From NCBI GenBank assembly GCA_027494135.1, contig JAOSJK010000001.1, positions 227,378 to 291,377 of the forward strand: a stretch of 64,000 nt of DNA. Direction: 5' to 3'. The stretch comes from Acidimicrobiia bacterium (GTDB lineage Bacteria > Actinomycetota > Acidimicrobiia > IMCC26256 > PALSA-610). The position numbers were made by a program, and so were the translations under genes. Below the pieces are notes generated by a model, which was not told the DNA's origin, ran no database searches, and saw only the letters and a list, made by a program, of their open reading frames with translations. Shown piece by piece: positions 49,299 through 63,213 of this stretch (position 1 is the first letter of the stretch; every line of letters starts with the position of its first letter).

Positions 49299-49964
49299 CT
49301 AGCGGACCACGCCGAAGATGGCGGCATAGTGGCAGAGGCCGGCCGCCACCACGAAGGCGTGCCACACCTCGTGGTACCCGAAGACGCGCGGATTGGGATC
49401 CGGCCTTCGCGAGGCAAGAACGATCGCACCGGCGGTGTACAGAACCCCTCCTGCGACGATGAGCGCCAGCTGCACCGCACCGAGGGTCTGCAGGAGCTGC
49501 GGGGTCGCGACGACGATGAGCCAGCCGAGACCGATGTACATGACGCCGCTCAGGCTGCGCAGGCGCTCCATACGGACGAACTTGAGAGTGATCCCGATGG
49601 CCGCTCCCGTCCAGGCGAGGCTCAGGAGGGTGATCCCCCACGCGGGTCGCAGTGCCAGGAGCGTGATCGGGGTGTAGGTGCCCGCGATGAGCACGAAGAT
49701 CATCGAGTGGTCGAGGCGCTGCATGAGTCGCAGGCGCCCCGGCGACCAGGGGACGCGGTGGTACAGGGCGCTGGTGCCGTAGAGCCCGCTCGTGCTCGCG
49801 GCGAAGACGACGGCGACGGCATGAGCCTCGGCACCCGAGGCGACGGCGAAGAGGGCCATGCCTGCAGGGATGGATACGAAGAACGCAATCTGGTGCAGCC
49901 GGCCGCGCCAGCGCGGTTTCACGGCCGGCGGCTCGTGCCCACGGGTATTCGTCGTAGCGCTCAT
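49299..49964 (-). CDS. trhA: TrhA/hemolysin III (PAQR-family) membrane protein
   Basis: A 221-residue seven-helix membrane protein. Family motifs are GTSALYHR (with Ser and His of the metal site), RLDHSMIF and the C-terminal HEVWHAF. Bacterial TrhA proteins affect membrane-energetics and fatty-acid homeostasis; haemolytic activity is not the normal role. ATG 49964. It stands alone between the RCC1 array and an oxidoreductase on the same strand. Confidence 0.9.
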   Translation of the reverse strand: MSATTNTRGHEPPAVKPRWRGRLHQIAFFVSIPAGMALFAVASGAEAHAVAVVFAASTSGLYGTSALYHRVPWSPGRLRLMQRLDHSMIFVLIAGTYTPITLLALRPAWGITLLSLAWTGAAIGITLKFVRMERLRSLSGVMYIGLGWLIVVATPQLLQTLGAVQLALIVAGGVLYTAGAIVLASRRPDPNPRVFGYHEVWHAFVVAAGLCHYAAIFGVVR

Positions 49965-50183
49965 CGGCGGGCTTCCTCGGCTGTCCCGCGTAGAGCGGGT
50001 CGTACTGGACAGTGTCTGTCGGGCGCCCGCACCACCGGCCGACTCGTCACCCCGGCCCGCGAACCGCCGCCCGGATCGCCCTACAACGGTAGAGCACCAC
50101 GCCTCTAATGGGAACCCGACCGATCACACCAGGCCCCCGACGTGTCCGGAGCCGGCCCCCGCCCACGCTGAGGCCCGTCTTCC

Positions 50184-51221
50184 TCAGCCGGCGCCGGCCA
50201 CCTTCACGAGCTGCTTGCCGATGTTCGCACCGGTGAAGAGGCGCTCCAGCGCTGCGGGCGCGTTCTCGAGCCCCTCGACGACGTCTATCCGGTTCACGAT
50301 CCGCCCCGCCTCGACCCACTCGCCGAGCTGCAGGATCCCTTCGAAGATCCGATCCATGTAGTGGGTGAGCAGGAATCCCTCCATGCGCGCGTGCCGGCTC
50401 ACGAGGATCCCCAGATTGCTGGGACCCGGCACCGGCTCGGTGGCGTTGTAGGTGGAGATCGCGCCGCAGAGGACCACGCGGGCGCGCATCGCGAGATGGT
50501 CGAGCACCGTAGCCAGTGTCTCCCCGCCGACGTTGTCGAAGAATACGTCGACGCCGTCGGGACAGAGCTCGCCGAGACGCCGTCTCACGTCGTCGGTCTT
50601 GTAGTTGACGCAGGCGTCGGCACCGAGGTCGTCGGTCACCCACCGGCACTTATCGTCGGTGCCGGCGATACCGACGACTCGCGCACCCGTGATCCTCGCG
50701 ACCTGTACGGCGATCGAGCCGACACCACCTGCAGCGCCGGAGATCACGACAGTCTGACCCGGTTCAGGGACTCCGATGTCGGTGAGCCCGAAGTACGCGG
50801 TCAGGCCGGTGATGCCGTAGACGCTCAACGCGTCGCTCGGAGAGATCGTGGCCGGGAGTGAGAGGGGCGCGATCGGGTCGCCGGCGCCCATCAGCGCGTA
50901 CTCCTGCCAGTCGGTGAACCCGTAGGCGAGCGAGCCCTCCGGCAGCGACTCCGTCCGACTCTCCACGACTTCGCCGACGCCGAAGCACCTGACCGGGTCG
51001 CCTAGCGCCACGCCGGGCAGGTAGTTGCCCGCCTCCGTCATCCAGCCGCGCATGGTCGGATCGATCGAGAGATAGAGGGTCTTGACGAGTGCCTGGCCAT
51101 CCGAGGGCGCGCCGACCGGCACCTCGTCGATCGCGAAGCAGTCGTCGCTCACCGGGCCTCGAGGACGCTTCACCAGCACTAGTCGGCGATTGGTGCCTGG
51201 CGCACTCACGCTCCGGTCCAT
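50184..51221 (-). CDS. MDR-family NADPH-dependent 2-alkenal/prostaglandin reductase-like oxidoreductase
   Basis: A 345-residue zinc-free medium-chain reductase of the CurA/LTB4-dehydrogenase group. It shows LSIDPTMRGWM in the catalytic domain, the dinucleotide motif SGAAGGVGSIAVQ, and FDNVGG(E) with RVVLCGAIS later. Family members reduce alpha,beta-unsaturated carbonyls with NADPH. The physiological substrate is not evident. ATG 51221. Confidence 0.88.
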   Translation of the reverse strand: MDRSVSAPGTNRRLVLVKRPRGPVSDDCFAIDEVPVGAPSDGQALVKTLYLSIDPTMRGWMTEAGNYLPGVALGDPVRCFGVGEVVESRTESLPEGSLAYGFTDWQEYALMGAGDPIAPLSLPATISPSDALSVYGITGLTAYFGLTDIGVPEPGQTVVISGAAGGVGSIAVQVARITGARVVGIAGTDDKCRWVTDDLGADACVNYKTDDVRRRLGELCPDGVDVFFDNVGGETLATVLDHLAMRARVVLCGAISTYNATEPVPGPSNLGILVSRHARMEGFLLTHYMDRIFEGILQLGEWVEAGRIVNRIDVVEGLENAPAALERLFTGANIGKQLVKVAGAG

Positions 51222-51315
51222 GTGGCCGCCTTCCGTCGCCTCGAAAACCTCTCGGGAGCCTACCCAAGCATCGACCCACGTCGATATGCGGCCGAGCGGA
51301 TCGCTCTCCCGTCGG

Positions 51316-52375
51316 TCACTCCTGTGGTGCGAGCTCCTGCACCACCAGCACCGCGAGGTCGAGCGTCTTGTCGACGCGGAGTCCCGCGCGATCGAACAGG
51401 GAGGCCCACTCCCGCGCAGTGCGCTCCCGACCGGCGCCCGTGAGGACCAGCATCAGCAGATCGAACGCGTGCGTCGGGTGCGGCACACCGCTGTCGGGAA
51501 CAACCGCCTCGAGAACCAGTATGCGAGCGCCGTCGGGCATGGCCGCACGGATGGTTCCGAGAAGTCGCACGCACGACTCGTCGTCCCAGTCGTGCAGAAC
51601 CGACTTGAGCACGTAGCGGTCGCAACCGGCCGGCACCTCGGTGAAGAAGTCACCTGCGACTATCTCGCAGCGATCGCCCATCCCGGCGCGGTCCAACACT
51701 GCCGGCGCACCTTCCACGACGCTCGGCAGGTCGAGGAGCACTCCCCGCAGGTGGGGATGCGCTGTCAGGATGTCAGCGAGCAGAGCGCCGTTCCCACCGC
51801 CGACGTCGCAGACGGTCGAGGCGGCCGCGAAGTCGTGGCGTTCGGCCAGCAGCGGCCCGAAGTAGCGCGAGGTCTCGGCCATGGCCGCGCCGAAGACCGC
51901 CTGATGCTCCGGGTTGGCCGCGAGCCACGCGAAGAACTCTGACCCCAGGGCCGGCTCACTGGCGCTCTGTCCTGTCCGGAAGGAATGGATCGAGTGATTC
52001 CAGATCTCACCGTGCCAGGGCGATCCGGTGAACAGGATCCACGACCGCAGCGTCTCGGGGTGGTCCGCACGGAGATGATCCGAGGTCGGGTTGTTCCGCC
52101 ATCGCGCGCCGATAACGAGCGAAGTAGCCGCGGCCGGCCAGCAGGCGCATCAGCCGTCCCAGGGCGTCGACGTCGGCCCCCACGTCGCGGGCCAGGTCTG
52201 CTGTCGACAGGGGCCCTGCGGCAAGGGCCTCCGGCACACGCAGCATCACGGCCGCGTAGAGCGCCTTCCCCTCGATCAATCCCTCGGCCGACTCGATGAC
52301 CCTCAGCGACGGTGGCGCGATGCCGCGACGCAGGCGTCCGAGGATGTCGCGCAGCCTCAGGACGGGCGGCACCAT
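51316..52375 (-). CDS. SAM-dependent O-methyltransferase, class I COMT-like (one frameshift)
   Basis: About 353 residues. The N-terminal dimerisation/HTH-like domain (LIEGKALYAAVMLRVPEAL, ADLARDVGADVDALGRLMRLLAGRGYF) is followed by a methyltransferase domain with CDVGGGNGALLADIL, VLLDLPSV, VAGDFF and LKSVLHDWDDE. The last two include the catalytic-His region typical of hydroxyneurosporene/acetylserotonin-type methyltransferases. A base change near 52100 separates the two domains (after RYR). ATG 52375 is the likely start, though none has a good ribosome-binding site. Confidence 0.8.
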
Positions 52376-52519
52376 CCACACGGGGGCAGCCGCCCGGGTG
52401 GCGACGCCGCAGATCGTCCTCCGGCCACCAGCGGAGCCTAATGACCGATCCCACGCCTTCGTCGTCGCGCACCCGGGCACGCTCCCGCGCGCGCGCAGCC
52501 AGCGGCGTACAGCGCGTCG

Positions 52520-52894
52520 CTAGCGGGAGGCGGGCTCCTCCTGCTCCGCGATCGCCCTGCGGACCTCGTCCATGTCGAGGGCGCGAACCTGAGCGATCAA
52601 GTCGTCGAGCGCCTCGGCCGGGAGCATTCCCGGCTGGGAGAAGACGACGATCTGGTCGCGGAAGATCATCAGCGTCGGGATCGACATGATCCCGAAGCTC
52701 CTGGCCAGCTCCTGCTGGTCCTCGGTGTCGATCTTGCCGAAGGCGATGTCGTCGTGCTGCCCTGAGACATCCTCGAAGATCGGCCCGAACTTCTTGCAGG
52801 GCCCACACCACTCCGCCCAGAAGTCGACGAGAGCGATCTCGCTGCCCGCGACGACCTCCTCGAAGTTGTCCTTGGTGAGAGTCACTGTGGCCAT
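52520..52894 (-). CDS. trxA: Thioredoxin
   Basis: A 124-residue thioredoxin with the active site WAEWCGPCKK at about residues 26-35, the cis-proline segment SIPTLMIF and KIDTEDQQELA. A C-terminal tail of some 20 residues after the fold is acidic. ATG 52894 has GGAGGTAA upstream. Its promoter region contains a CsoR/CstR-like palindrome, suggesting control by copper or persulfide stress rather than constitutive expression. Confidence 0.92.
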   Translation of the reverse strand: MATVTLTKDNFEEVVAGSEIALVDFWAEWCGPCKKFGPIFEDVSGQHDDIAFGKIDTEDQQELARSFGIMSIPTLMIFRDQIVVFSQPGMLPAEALDDLIAQVRALDMDEVRRAIAEQEEPASR

Positions 52895-52935
52895 CGGGCA
52901 TTACCTCCGGTTGTCGGCGAGCGCATTGGTTCTAC

Positions 52936-52953
52936 CATACCCCAGGGGGTATG
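52936..52953. promoter_or_regulatory. CsoR/CstR-like operator upstream of thioredoxin
   Basis: CATACCCC-AG-GGGGTATG is a perfect 8-bp inverted repeat with a 2-base centre. It fits the ATACCCC/GGGGTAT pattern bound by CsoR/CstR repressors of copper- and persulfide-responsive genes. It overlaps a possible -10 box (minus strand TATGGT, 52939-52934) of the thioredoxin gene. Confidence 0.65.
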
Positions 52954-53013
52954 TATCCTCCCAACACGGCTCCCCGCTCCGGCATTCCCCGCCCCTCGCG
53001 TGCGGCCTACCGG

Positions 53014-54025
53014 TCACCGCAGATAGCGGTCGGTGGCGCGCTGCATGACCTCGAGGTAGTTCGCGCGCTCGTAGGCGTCGGGGTCCGGGACAGACCCGCT
53101 GCTCACGCTGCCGCGCATCTGCTCGACCGAGTCGTACTCGTTCTCGACCATCCAGTCGACCAGACCGTCGAGCAGGGTGCGCGCGTGCCGCGTGCCGTGG
53201 CGCAGCAGCGCAGACGTAGTCATGGCCACATCCGCCCCGGCGAGCACGGCTTTCACCACACCCTCACCGGTGTGGACACCCCCGAGGCCGCGAGCGAGCA
53301 TCCGATCCGGCCGTAGAGGATAGCGATCCAACGGAGCGGCAGGCGGAGGTCGGACTCGGTCGAGAGGTCGAGCGTCGGCGCGACCTCGAGGGTCTCAGTG
53401 TCTATGTCGGGCTGATAGAAGCGGTTGAAGAAGACGAGACCGTCGGCACCGGCATCGTCGAGCGCGACGGCCATCTGTGCAGTCGAGTCGAAGTAGGGAC
53501 CGATCTTCACAGCCAGCGGCACCTGCACCGACTCCCGTACGGCGCCGACCAGATCGACATAGCGAGACCTCACGTCGCCCGGCGCACCCGATGGGTCGGC
53601 CGCGACGATGTAGACGTTCAGCTCCAGAGCGTCGGCCCCCGCGTCGACGAGCTGCGTGGCGTAGCGGGTCCACCCTCCGGTGGTGTTCCCGTTGACGCTC
53701 GCGATCACGGGGATCGCGAGAGCCGACTTCGCCTCCTCGACGAGCCTGAGGCTCCGCTCGGCACCGACCTCGAAGGCGGGAAGCTCCGGCAGGTACGTCT
53801 GCGCCTCGACGAACGCCTGAGTGCCCTGTTCGAGCACCGCGTGCAGGGCAGAGATGTCGCGGTCAACATCCTCCTCGAACAGAGAGGGCAGAACTACGGC
53901 ACCGACGCCCGCCTCCTCGAGCTCGACGAGTGTCTTCACACCTCGGGTCATCGGGCCCGCCGAAGCCACCAAGGGGCTGGACAGGGCAAGGCCGAGGTAC
54001 GAGGAATTCAGATCCGGAGCGCTCT

Positions 54026-54029
<4 letters not shown>
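53014..54029 (-). CDS. Dihydroorotate dehydrogenase-like flavoprotein next to NifJ (one frameshift)
   Basis: A TIM-barrel FMN protein of about 339 residues, class of PyrD-like proteins without a proven role in pyrimidine synthesis. Visible segments: LSSPLVASAGPMTRG, IPVIASVNGNTTGGW, ALELNVYIV, VKIGPYFD, and, after a frame change near 53305, GGVHTGEGVVKAVLAGADV. The ATG at 54029 overlaps the NifJ stop, so the two are co-translated, as is common for nifJ-DHOD pairs. It may pass electrons to or from the ferredoxin oxidoreductase. Confidence 0.83.
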
Positions 54030-57660
<3,631 letters not shown>

Positions 57661-57817
57661 GAGTCCTCCCTAACATCGCTCGATCAGCACTGCGGCACGC
57701 GGTGCGGGTACAGCCCTTGAAGCCTACGGCGCAGGTGCCCGCGCACCACGATCTGTGGTATCCACAGTCTCTGCCGGAGGCAGGCCCCTTGTGCGGGCCT
57801 TACGGGAGGGGGTTGCC

Positions 57818-59388
57818 ATGGATCGCAGCGTTCGTGACGCAGACGTCGTCATTGTCGGCTCCGGGATCGGTGGACTCACAGCCGGCGCCTACCTGGCGGC
57901 CATCGGCAAGAAGGTCATCGTCGTCGAGCGCCACTCCGTCGCCGGTGGCAATGCCACTGTCTTCGAGCACAAGGGCTACGAGTTCGACGTCGGCGTCCAC
58001 TATGTGGGTGACTGCCAGCCCGGCGGGATGTTCGACCGCCTCCTCAAGCCCCTGGGGATCGAGATCGAGTGGCTCGAGCTCGACCCGGACGGCTTCGACA
58101 CCCTCGTCTACCCCGACATGACGTTCAGGTTCCCCAAGGGGGTCGAACGCCTACGCGAGAGGCTTCTCGAGCACTTCCCCACCGAGGCCGAGGGCATCGA
58201 CGGGTTCCTCGACGTCACCCAGAAGCTGAATCGCGGCCTCGTCGGCGGCGGCGACTTCGACACCCTGATGCAGTACCAGGACCAGACGCTCGGCGACCTC
58301 TTCGACGACCTGAAGCTCTCTCCCCGTCTTCGCGGCGTCCTCTGCGCCCAGAACGGTACGTACACCCTCCCGCCCGGCAGGGTGTCGGTGATCCTGCACT
58401 CCGTGCTGATGATGCACTACGTGAACGCCGGGGCCTACTACCCGGCAGGCGGGGGCCAGGTGATAGCCGACGGGCTCAAGGAAGCCATCGAGCGCAACGG
58501 CGGCGAGGTCTTCCTCCAGACGCCGGTGAAGCGGATCATCGTCGACGGCGGGCGGTGCGCGGCGTCGAGCTCAAGCCTCCGACGCCGCTGCGCAAGCGAG
58601 GCGTCCCCGACGAGATCCACGCGCCGGTCGTGATCTCCAACGCCGACCTGAAGCGCACGGTCTTCGACCTCGTCGGATCGGAGCACTTCCCGGCGGAGAT
58701 GGTCGAGCGGGTCGGCGGATACACGATGTCACTCCCCCTCTTCGTCGAGTACCTGATCCTCGACCGCGATCTCGGTGCCGAGGGATGGTCGAACGGGAAC
58801 GTGTACGTGGGTTCCGACGACGACGTCGACGGCTACTACGCCCAGCTCGAGGCCGGCCGATGGCCCGACCACCCTGTCGCGTACATGACCTTCTCGAGTC
58901 TCAAGGACCCCTCGAACACGCGGCTCTGCCGTCCCGGCCAGACCAACATGCAGGTAATGACGGCCGCACCCCGGTCGTATGAGTTCTGGGGCATCGAAGC
59001 GGGCCCGGCGAGTGGCGGTAGGTACCGGCTCGGCGACAAGTACCGGGAACGCCGTGCGCAGGTAGGCGAGAGCATCCTCGAGGTCGCCGAGCGCGCCCTG
59101 CCGGGCCTCCGCGACTCGATCGTCTTCAGTGAAGCCGCGACGCCGATCACCCACGAGCGGTTCACCTGGTCCACCGGGGGAACGTCGTACGGGATCGAGT
59201 GCACGCCCGACCAGTTCCTCTTCAACCGACCGTCGCCCGCGACACCGGTGAGAGGACTCTTCCTAGCGGGGGCGAGCACCATGGGAGCCCACGGAATCGC
59301 GGGAACCATGGGAGGTGGGGTCATGGCGGCGAGCGCCGTGGCCGAGGCGAACGTGCAGGAGCTCGTTGGCCACCGGCTCCTGGGCTGA
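57818..59388 (+). CDS. Phytoene desaturase/carotenoid isomerase-like FAD oxidoreductase (one frameshift)
   Basis: A flavoprotein of about 524 residues. The N-terminal FAD motif is VVIVGSGIGGLTAGAYLA with VVERHSVAGG, and the C-terminal FAD segment is GLFLAGASTMGAHGIAGTMGGG. The order fits CrtI/CrtISO and related all-trans-retinol saturases. Near 58550 one base is missing (VDGG, then RGVELKPP). ATG 57818 has GGGAGGGGG upstream. No phytoene synthase is nearby, so carotenoid work is only one option. Confidence 0.83.
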
Positions 59389-59411
59389 CCGACGCGTCTG
59401 CCGGGTCCGCC

Positions 59412-59969
59412 TCAGTTCGCCGACGGGTCGGGAGGGCACGCCGCGAAGATGCGGAGCCGTCCCCGCTGCCTCCTCAGCACAGCCCCCCACAGCTCTTCCG
59501 GGGCCGGCGTGAACGCGTCTTCGGCGTCGGCGTCGACCACGAACCAGCCACCGCCGGCGATCTCTCCCTCGAGCTGGCCTGCCGCCCAGCCCGCGTAGCC
59601 CGAGAAGACCCGCACCTCGTCGAGCCCCGGCCCCGACTCCTCGGGATCGAGGCGCACGTTCACGACACCGATGTCGCCGAAGAGCGGGATCCAGTGCTCC
59701 GGGTGCATGTCCGGATCCGTGGAGCGGGCAAGCGTGACGACTGTCCCGGCCACGACGGGGCCGCCGTAGAAGATCGCTGCCGGTGGTGCGGCCAGCTCCG
59801 CCCACTCGGGGAACGGGCTCTCGACGGGCAGCGGGCCCGGACGGTTGAGCACCAGGCCGATGGCGCCTTCGTCGCTGTGCTCCATCATCAGCACGACCGT
59901 GCGGTCGAAGTTGGGGTCTACCAGGCCCGGCGTGGCCACCAGCAGCCGGCCCTTGAGGGACTCTTCCAC
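59412..59969 (-). CDS. YqgE/AlgH-family protein
   Basis: A 185-residue member of the UPF0301 family: LKGRLLVATPGLVDPNFDRTV, AIGLVLNRP, FYGGPV and RVFSGYAGWAAGQLEGEI are the conserved blocks. The GTG at 59969 is the start. Molecular function in the family is unclear; it is often linked to regulation. It converges on the desaturase gene. Confidence 0.9.
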   Translation of the reverse strand: MEESLKGRLLVATPGLVDPNFDRTVVLMMEHSDEGAIGLVLNRPGPLPVESPFPEWAELAAPPAAIFYGGPVVAGTVVTLARSTDPDMHPEHWIPLFGDIGVVNVRLDPEESGPGLDEVRVFSGYAGWAAGQLEGEIAGGGWFVVDADAEDAFTPAPEELWGAVLRRQRGRLRIFAACPPDPSAN

Positions 59970-60162
59970 ACCACAAGCATGGCAAGGCCGGCACCCCGGT
60001 GCACGTACGGGACCGCGTGGCCGACCGGCTGGTCGCGACGGCCGTCACCACGGTGCGCGCGTTCTGACCCCCGTCGTTCGCCGCTGGGGCGTCGCTGCTT
60101 GCGTCACTGCCTTCGGGCGTGCAAGGTTCCGAGGCACCCCGACCTCTCCCGGAGGCCCACCC

Positions 60163-60972
60163 GTGTCCGACGTGTACCGCGTGAGCGCCTACAACACCGC
60201 GACCGAGTCCGAGAACCGCATCCACGACGACGGGGTAGCCAAGGACTTCGGCTTCCGCGGTGGCCTGGTTCCCGGGGTCGATGTCTACGCCTACATGACA
60301 CACCCGCCCGCGGAGCTCTGGGGCCTCGAGTGGCTCGAGCGCGGAACGATGCAGGCGCGCTTCGTCAAGCCTGTATACGACGGCGAGTGGGTCACCGTCG
60401 AGATGAGCGACACCTCCGAGACGGACGCAGGCACCACGGTCGAGCTCACGGTTCACGACGCGACCGGCGATCTCTGCGCCACCGGGTCGGCCGGACTGCC
60501 GTCGGAGCCACCATCCCCCGTCGACGTGGCCCGCTACCCGACTGCCCCACTGCCGGATCGGCCGCCCCCGGCGTCGGCGGCAGCCCTCCTGGCTGCCGAC
60601 CCCTTGGGGAGCCTCGAAGGCGGCTTCCACTCCGAGCACGCCCCCTCGTACCTCGACGACGTGCGCGAGACGCTCGGTATCTACCTGGACGCCGGGGTCG
60701 CACATCCGGGTTGGCTCCTACGCACCGCCAACTACATCCTCGCGACCAACGTGGTTCTGGGACCGTGGATCCACGTCGAGAGCTCCGTACGTCACCTGGG
60801 GTTGGTGCGCGACGGCGACCGGATCTCGACACGCGGACGGCCGTCAGCCGTGTTCGAGCGCAAGGGGCACCGGCTGGTCAGCCTCGACCTCCTCGTAGTG
60901 GCCAACGACGCCAACCCGGTGATGCACATCGACCACACCGCCATCTACGAGCCGCGCCGAGGGGGCCGATGA
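60163..60972 (+). CDS. Double hot-dog-fold (MaoC/FAS1-dehydratase-like) protein
   Basis: A 269-residue protein with a hot-dog signature in the first half: FRGGLVPGVDVYAYM, near residues 26-40, then QARFVKPVYDGEWVTVEM. A second, weaker hot-dog half follows (HVESSVRHLGLVRDGD, HTAIYEP). Such proteins hydrate enoyl thioesters or bind acyl groups. The catalytic Asp/His pair of MaoC hydratases is not clear here. GTG 60163 follows GGAGG. The stop overlaps the next gene's start. Confidence 0.7.
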   Translation: MSDVYRVSAYNTATESENRIHDDGVAKDFGFRGGLVPGVDVYAYMTHPPAELWGLEWLERGTMQARFVKPVYDGEWVTVEMSDTSETDAGTTVELTVHDATGDLCATGSAGLPSEPPSPVDVARYPTAPLPDRPPPASAAALLAADPLGSLEGGFHSEHAPSYLDDVRETLGIYLDAGVAHPGWLLRTANYILATNVVLGPWIHVESSVRHLGLVRDGDRISTRGRPSAVFERKGHRLVSLDLLVVANDANPVMHIDHTAIYEPRRGGR

Positions 60973-63191
60973 TGAGAGGTCAGCGATACCGCAAGCTCCT
61001 CACCGCGATGCTCGCGCTCCTCGTCGCCGCCTCGATCACTGTCGGCTGCTCGAGTGGAGGCGACGACGCGGACGGTTCGACGACCACCGTCGATGGCGAA
61101 GGTGACGGCGGCGGTGAAGGTGACGGCGGAACGGCGTCGGACGGGCTCATGCCGGACGACGTCTGGGATGCGCGCACCGACGACTACCTCGCCTTCGCGA
61201 CCGAGGAGTTCTCGCCGGAGAGTCCGAACAACGTCTCGTTGCACCTCGAGAGGCGGCGACGCGAACCGTCGTTCGAGGTGGACACCGCGGCAGTGGTGCC
61301 CGCCGCCTACGAGGAGATGTTCGCCGAGATCGACTCGATGGAGGACACGACGGACTTCGACCTCATGTACCTGCTGGCGCTCTGGTACGGCTATAGGGAC
61401 GAGCTCGAGCCTGAGATGGTCGAGGCGATGGAGAAGCGCTTCCTGTCGTTCAAGTACTGGTACACCGAGCCGCAGCCCGCTGGAGTGATCGACGACAAGT
61501 GGTACTGGAGCGAGAACCACCAGCTCATCTTCCACATGCTCGAGTACCTGGTCGGTCAGGAGTTCCCCGACGCCACGTTCACCAACTCCGGCATGACCGG
61601 CCGAGAGCACATGGCTCACGCCGAGCCTCTGATCATGCGGTGGTTCGACCAGCGCGCGCGCTTCGGGTTCTTCGAGTGGCACTCCGACGTCTACTACCTG
61701 AAGGACGTCTCGCCTCTGCTGATGCTCGTCGAGCACTCCGACGACGAGCGGATAGCCAACCTCGCGACAATGGGCCTCGATCTCGTGTTCCTCGACGTTG
61801 CGCTGCATCTGCAGAACGGCGCGTTCGGGGCGACGCACGGACGCTCGTACATGAAGGACAAGTACAACGGCACGATGGCCGACACGTTCGGCTTTCAGAA
61901 GCTCCTCTTCGACGACACGGACCTCCCGTACCAATCCCGGAGCGACGCCGGGCCCACCGGCCTCACACTGGCGACGCGGTACCGGCTCCCGGAGGTGATT
62001 CGGCGCATCGCCACCAGCGAGGAGATCGGGGTCGACCGGGAGCGCATGGGCGTGGCGCTCGATCCGCTCGCGCCACTCGACTCGCCGACCCCGCCTCCTG
62101 AGGGCTACTCGTACGACGACCCTGAAGACGTCCCCCTCTGGTGGTCGATGGCGGCACACACCGCATGGCCCGTGGTGCCGATAACGCTCGAGACGGCCGA
62201 CGAGTACGGCCTCTGGGAGACGGAGCTCTTCAAGGACTTCACCGGTCTCCGCGACCTCACCGGGGGAGACCCCGAGCTGGGCAAGTCGCTGGCCCTCGAG
62301 CTTGCCCGGATGATCGCTTTCGAGCTGCTGGCCGAGGTCAACACGTACACGTGGCGATCTCCCGAGGTGATGCTCTCGACCGCGCAGGACTACAGGCCCG
62401 GCGACTTCGGCATGCAGTACCACGCGTGGCAAGCGACCCTCGACGCCGAGGCGTTCGTCTTCGCGACCGGCCCGACCAACGACGTGAACGAGTCGCCGAA
62501 CCTGGAGTGGCCCGATGGCGACGGCTACTGGACCGGTGGCGTCCAGCCCCGCTCGGCACAGGTGGAGCGCGTCGGGATACACCTCTACGCGCCCCAGTTC
62601 GAGTCACCCACGGGTCCTCCACTGGAGGAGTTCGCGTACGAGCCCTACACGCACGCGTTCTTCCCGAGGGAGCACTTCGACGAGGTCGTCGAGAGAGACG
62701 GCTGGACCATCGGACGCAGGGACGACGGATACATAGCTCTGTACTCGTGGCGCGACACTCGCTGGCAACGCTACGACGCGGGGGTGCTCGCAGCGAGGGG
62801 ATTCACGGATACCTTCGACCTCGTTGCCCCTGGCGGGTCCGACAACGTGTGGATCGTCGAAGTCGCACGGTCGGCCGACTGGGAGACCTTCGATGCCTTC
62901 GTCGACGCGGTGACCGGAGCGAAGGTGGATGTGACGCCGCTCGGGACCGACGGTGTTCTCTCCAAGGGCTTCGACGTCGTGTACGAGTCACCCCAGCAGG
63001 GCACCGTGACGTTCGGCTGGTCTAAGCCCCTCACCGTGGACGGCGAGGAGGTCGCGATCCACGACTACCCGCGCATGGACAACCCGTGGACGCACGTCGA
63101 TCGCGGAGCGCTCGAATTCGACATCAGCGACGGCGACTACGGGCTGACCCTCGACTTCGAGGAGGCGGCCCGCGCCGTCACGGGCCCGTAG
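60969..63191 (+). CDS. Large lipoprotein of unknown function
   Basis: A 740-residue exported lipoprotein: lipobox ASITVGC, a long Gly/Asp/Glu/Thr-rich linker, then a large domain. The domain starts DDVWDARTDDYLAFA and contains aromatic, helix-rich blocks such as KWYWSENHQLIFHMLEYLVG and FGFFEWHSDVYY. It looks like an alpha/alpha barrel of the kind found in polysaccharide lyases and glycoside hydrolases, followed by a smaller beta-rich end. That reading is by appearance only. ATG 60969 overlaps the hot-dog gene stop. No catalytic motif was recognised. Confidence 0.75.
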   Translation: MMRGQRYRKLLTAMLALLVAASITVGCSSGGDDADGSTTTVDGEGDGGGEGDGGTASDGLMPDDVWDARTDDYLAFATEEFSPESPNNVSLHLERRRREPSFEVDTAAVVPAAYEEMFAEIDSMEDTTDFDLMYLLALWYGYRDELEPEMVEAMEKRFLSFKYWYTEPQPAGVIDDKWYWSENHQLIFHMLEYLVGQEFPDATFTNSGMTGREHMAHAEPLIMRWFDQRARFGFFEWHSDVYYLKDVSPLLMLVEHSDDERIANLATMGLDLVFLDVALHLQNGAFGATHGRSYMKDKYNGTMADTFGFQKLLFDDTDLPYQSRSDAGPTGLTLATRYRLPEVIRRIATSEEIGVDRERMGVALDPLAPLDSPTPPPEGYSYDDPEDVPLWWSMAAHTAWPVVPITLETADEYGLWETELFKDFTGLRDLTGGDPELGKSLALELARMIAFELLAEVNTYTWRSPEVMLSTAQDYRPGDFGMQYHAWQATLDAEAFVFATGPTNDVNESPNLEWPDGDGYWTGGVQPRSAQVERVGIHLYAPQFESPTGPPLEEFAYEPYTHAFFPREHFDEVVERDGWTIGRRDDGYIALYSWRDTRWQRYDAGVLAARGFTDTFDLVAPGGSDNVWIVEVARSADWETFDAFVDAVTGAKVDVTPLGTDGVLSKGFDVVYESPQQGTVTFGWSKPLTVDGEEVAIHDYPRMDNPWTHVDRGALEFDISDGDYGLTLDFEEAARAVTGP

Positions 63192-63213
63192 CGCGGCCAC
63201 TACGGCCCATGCG

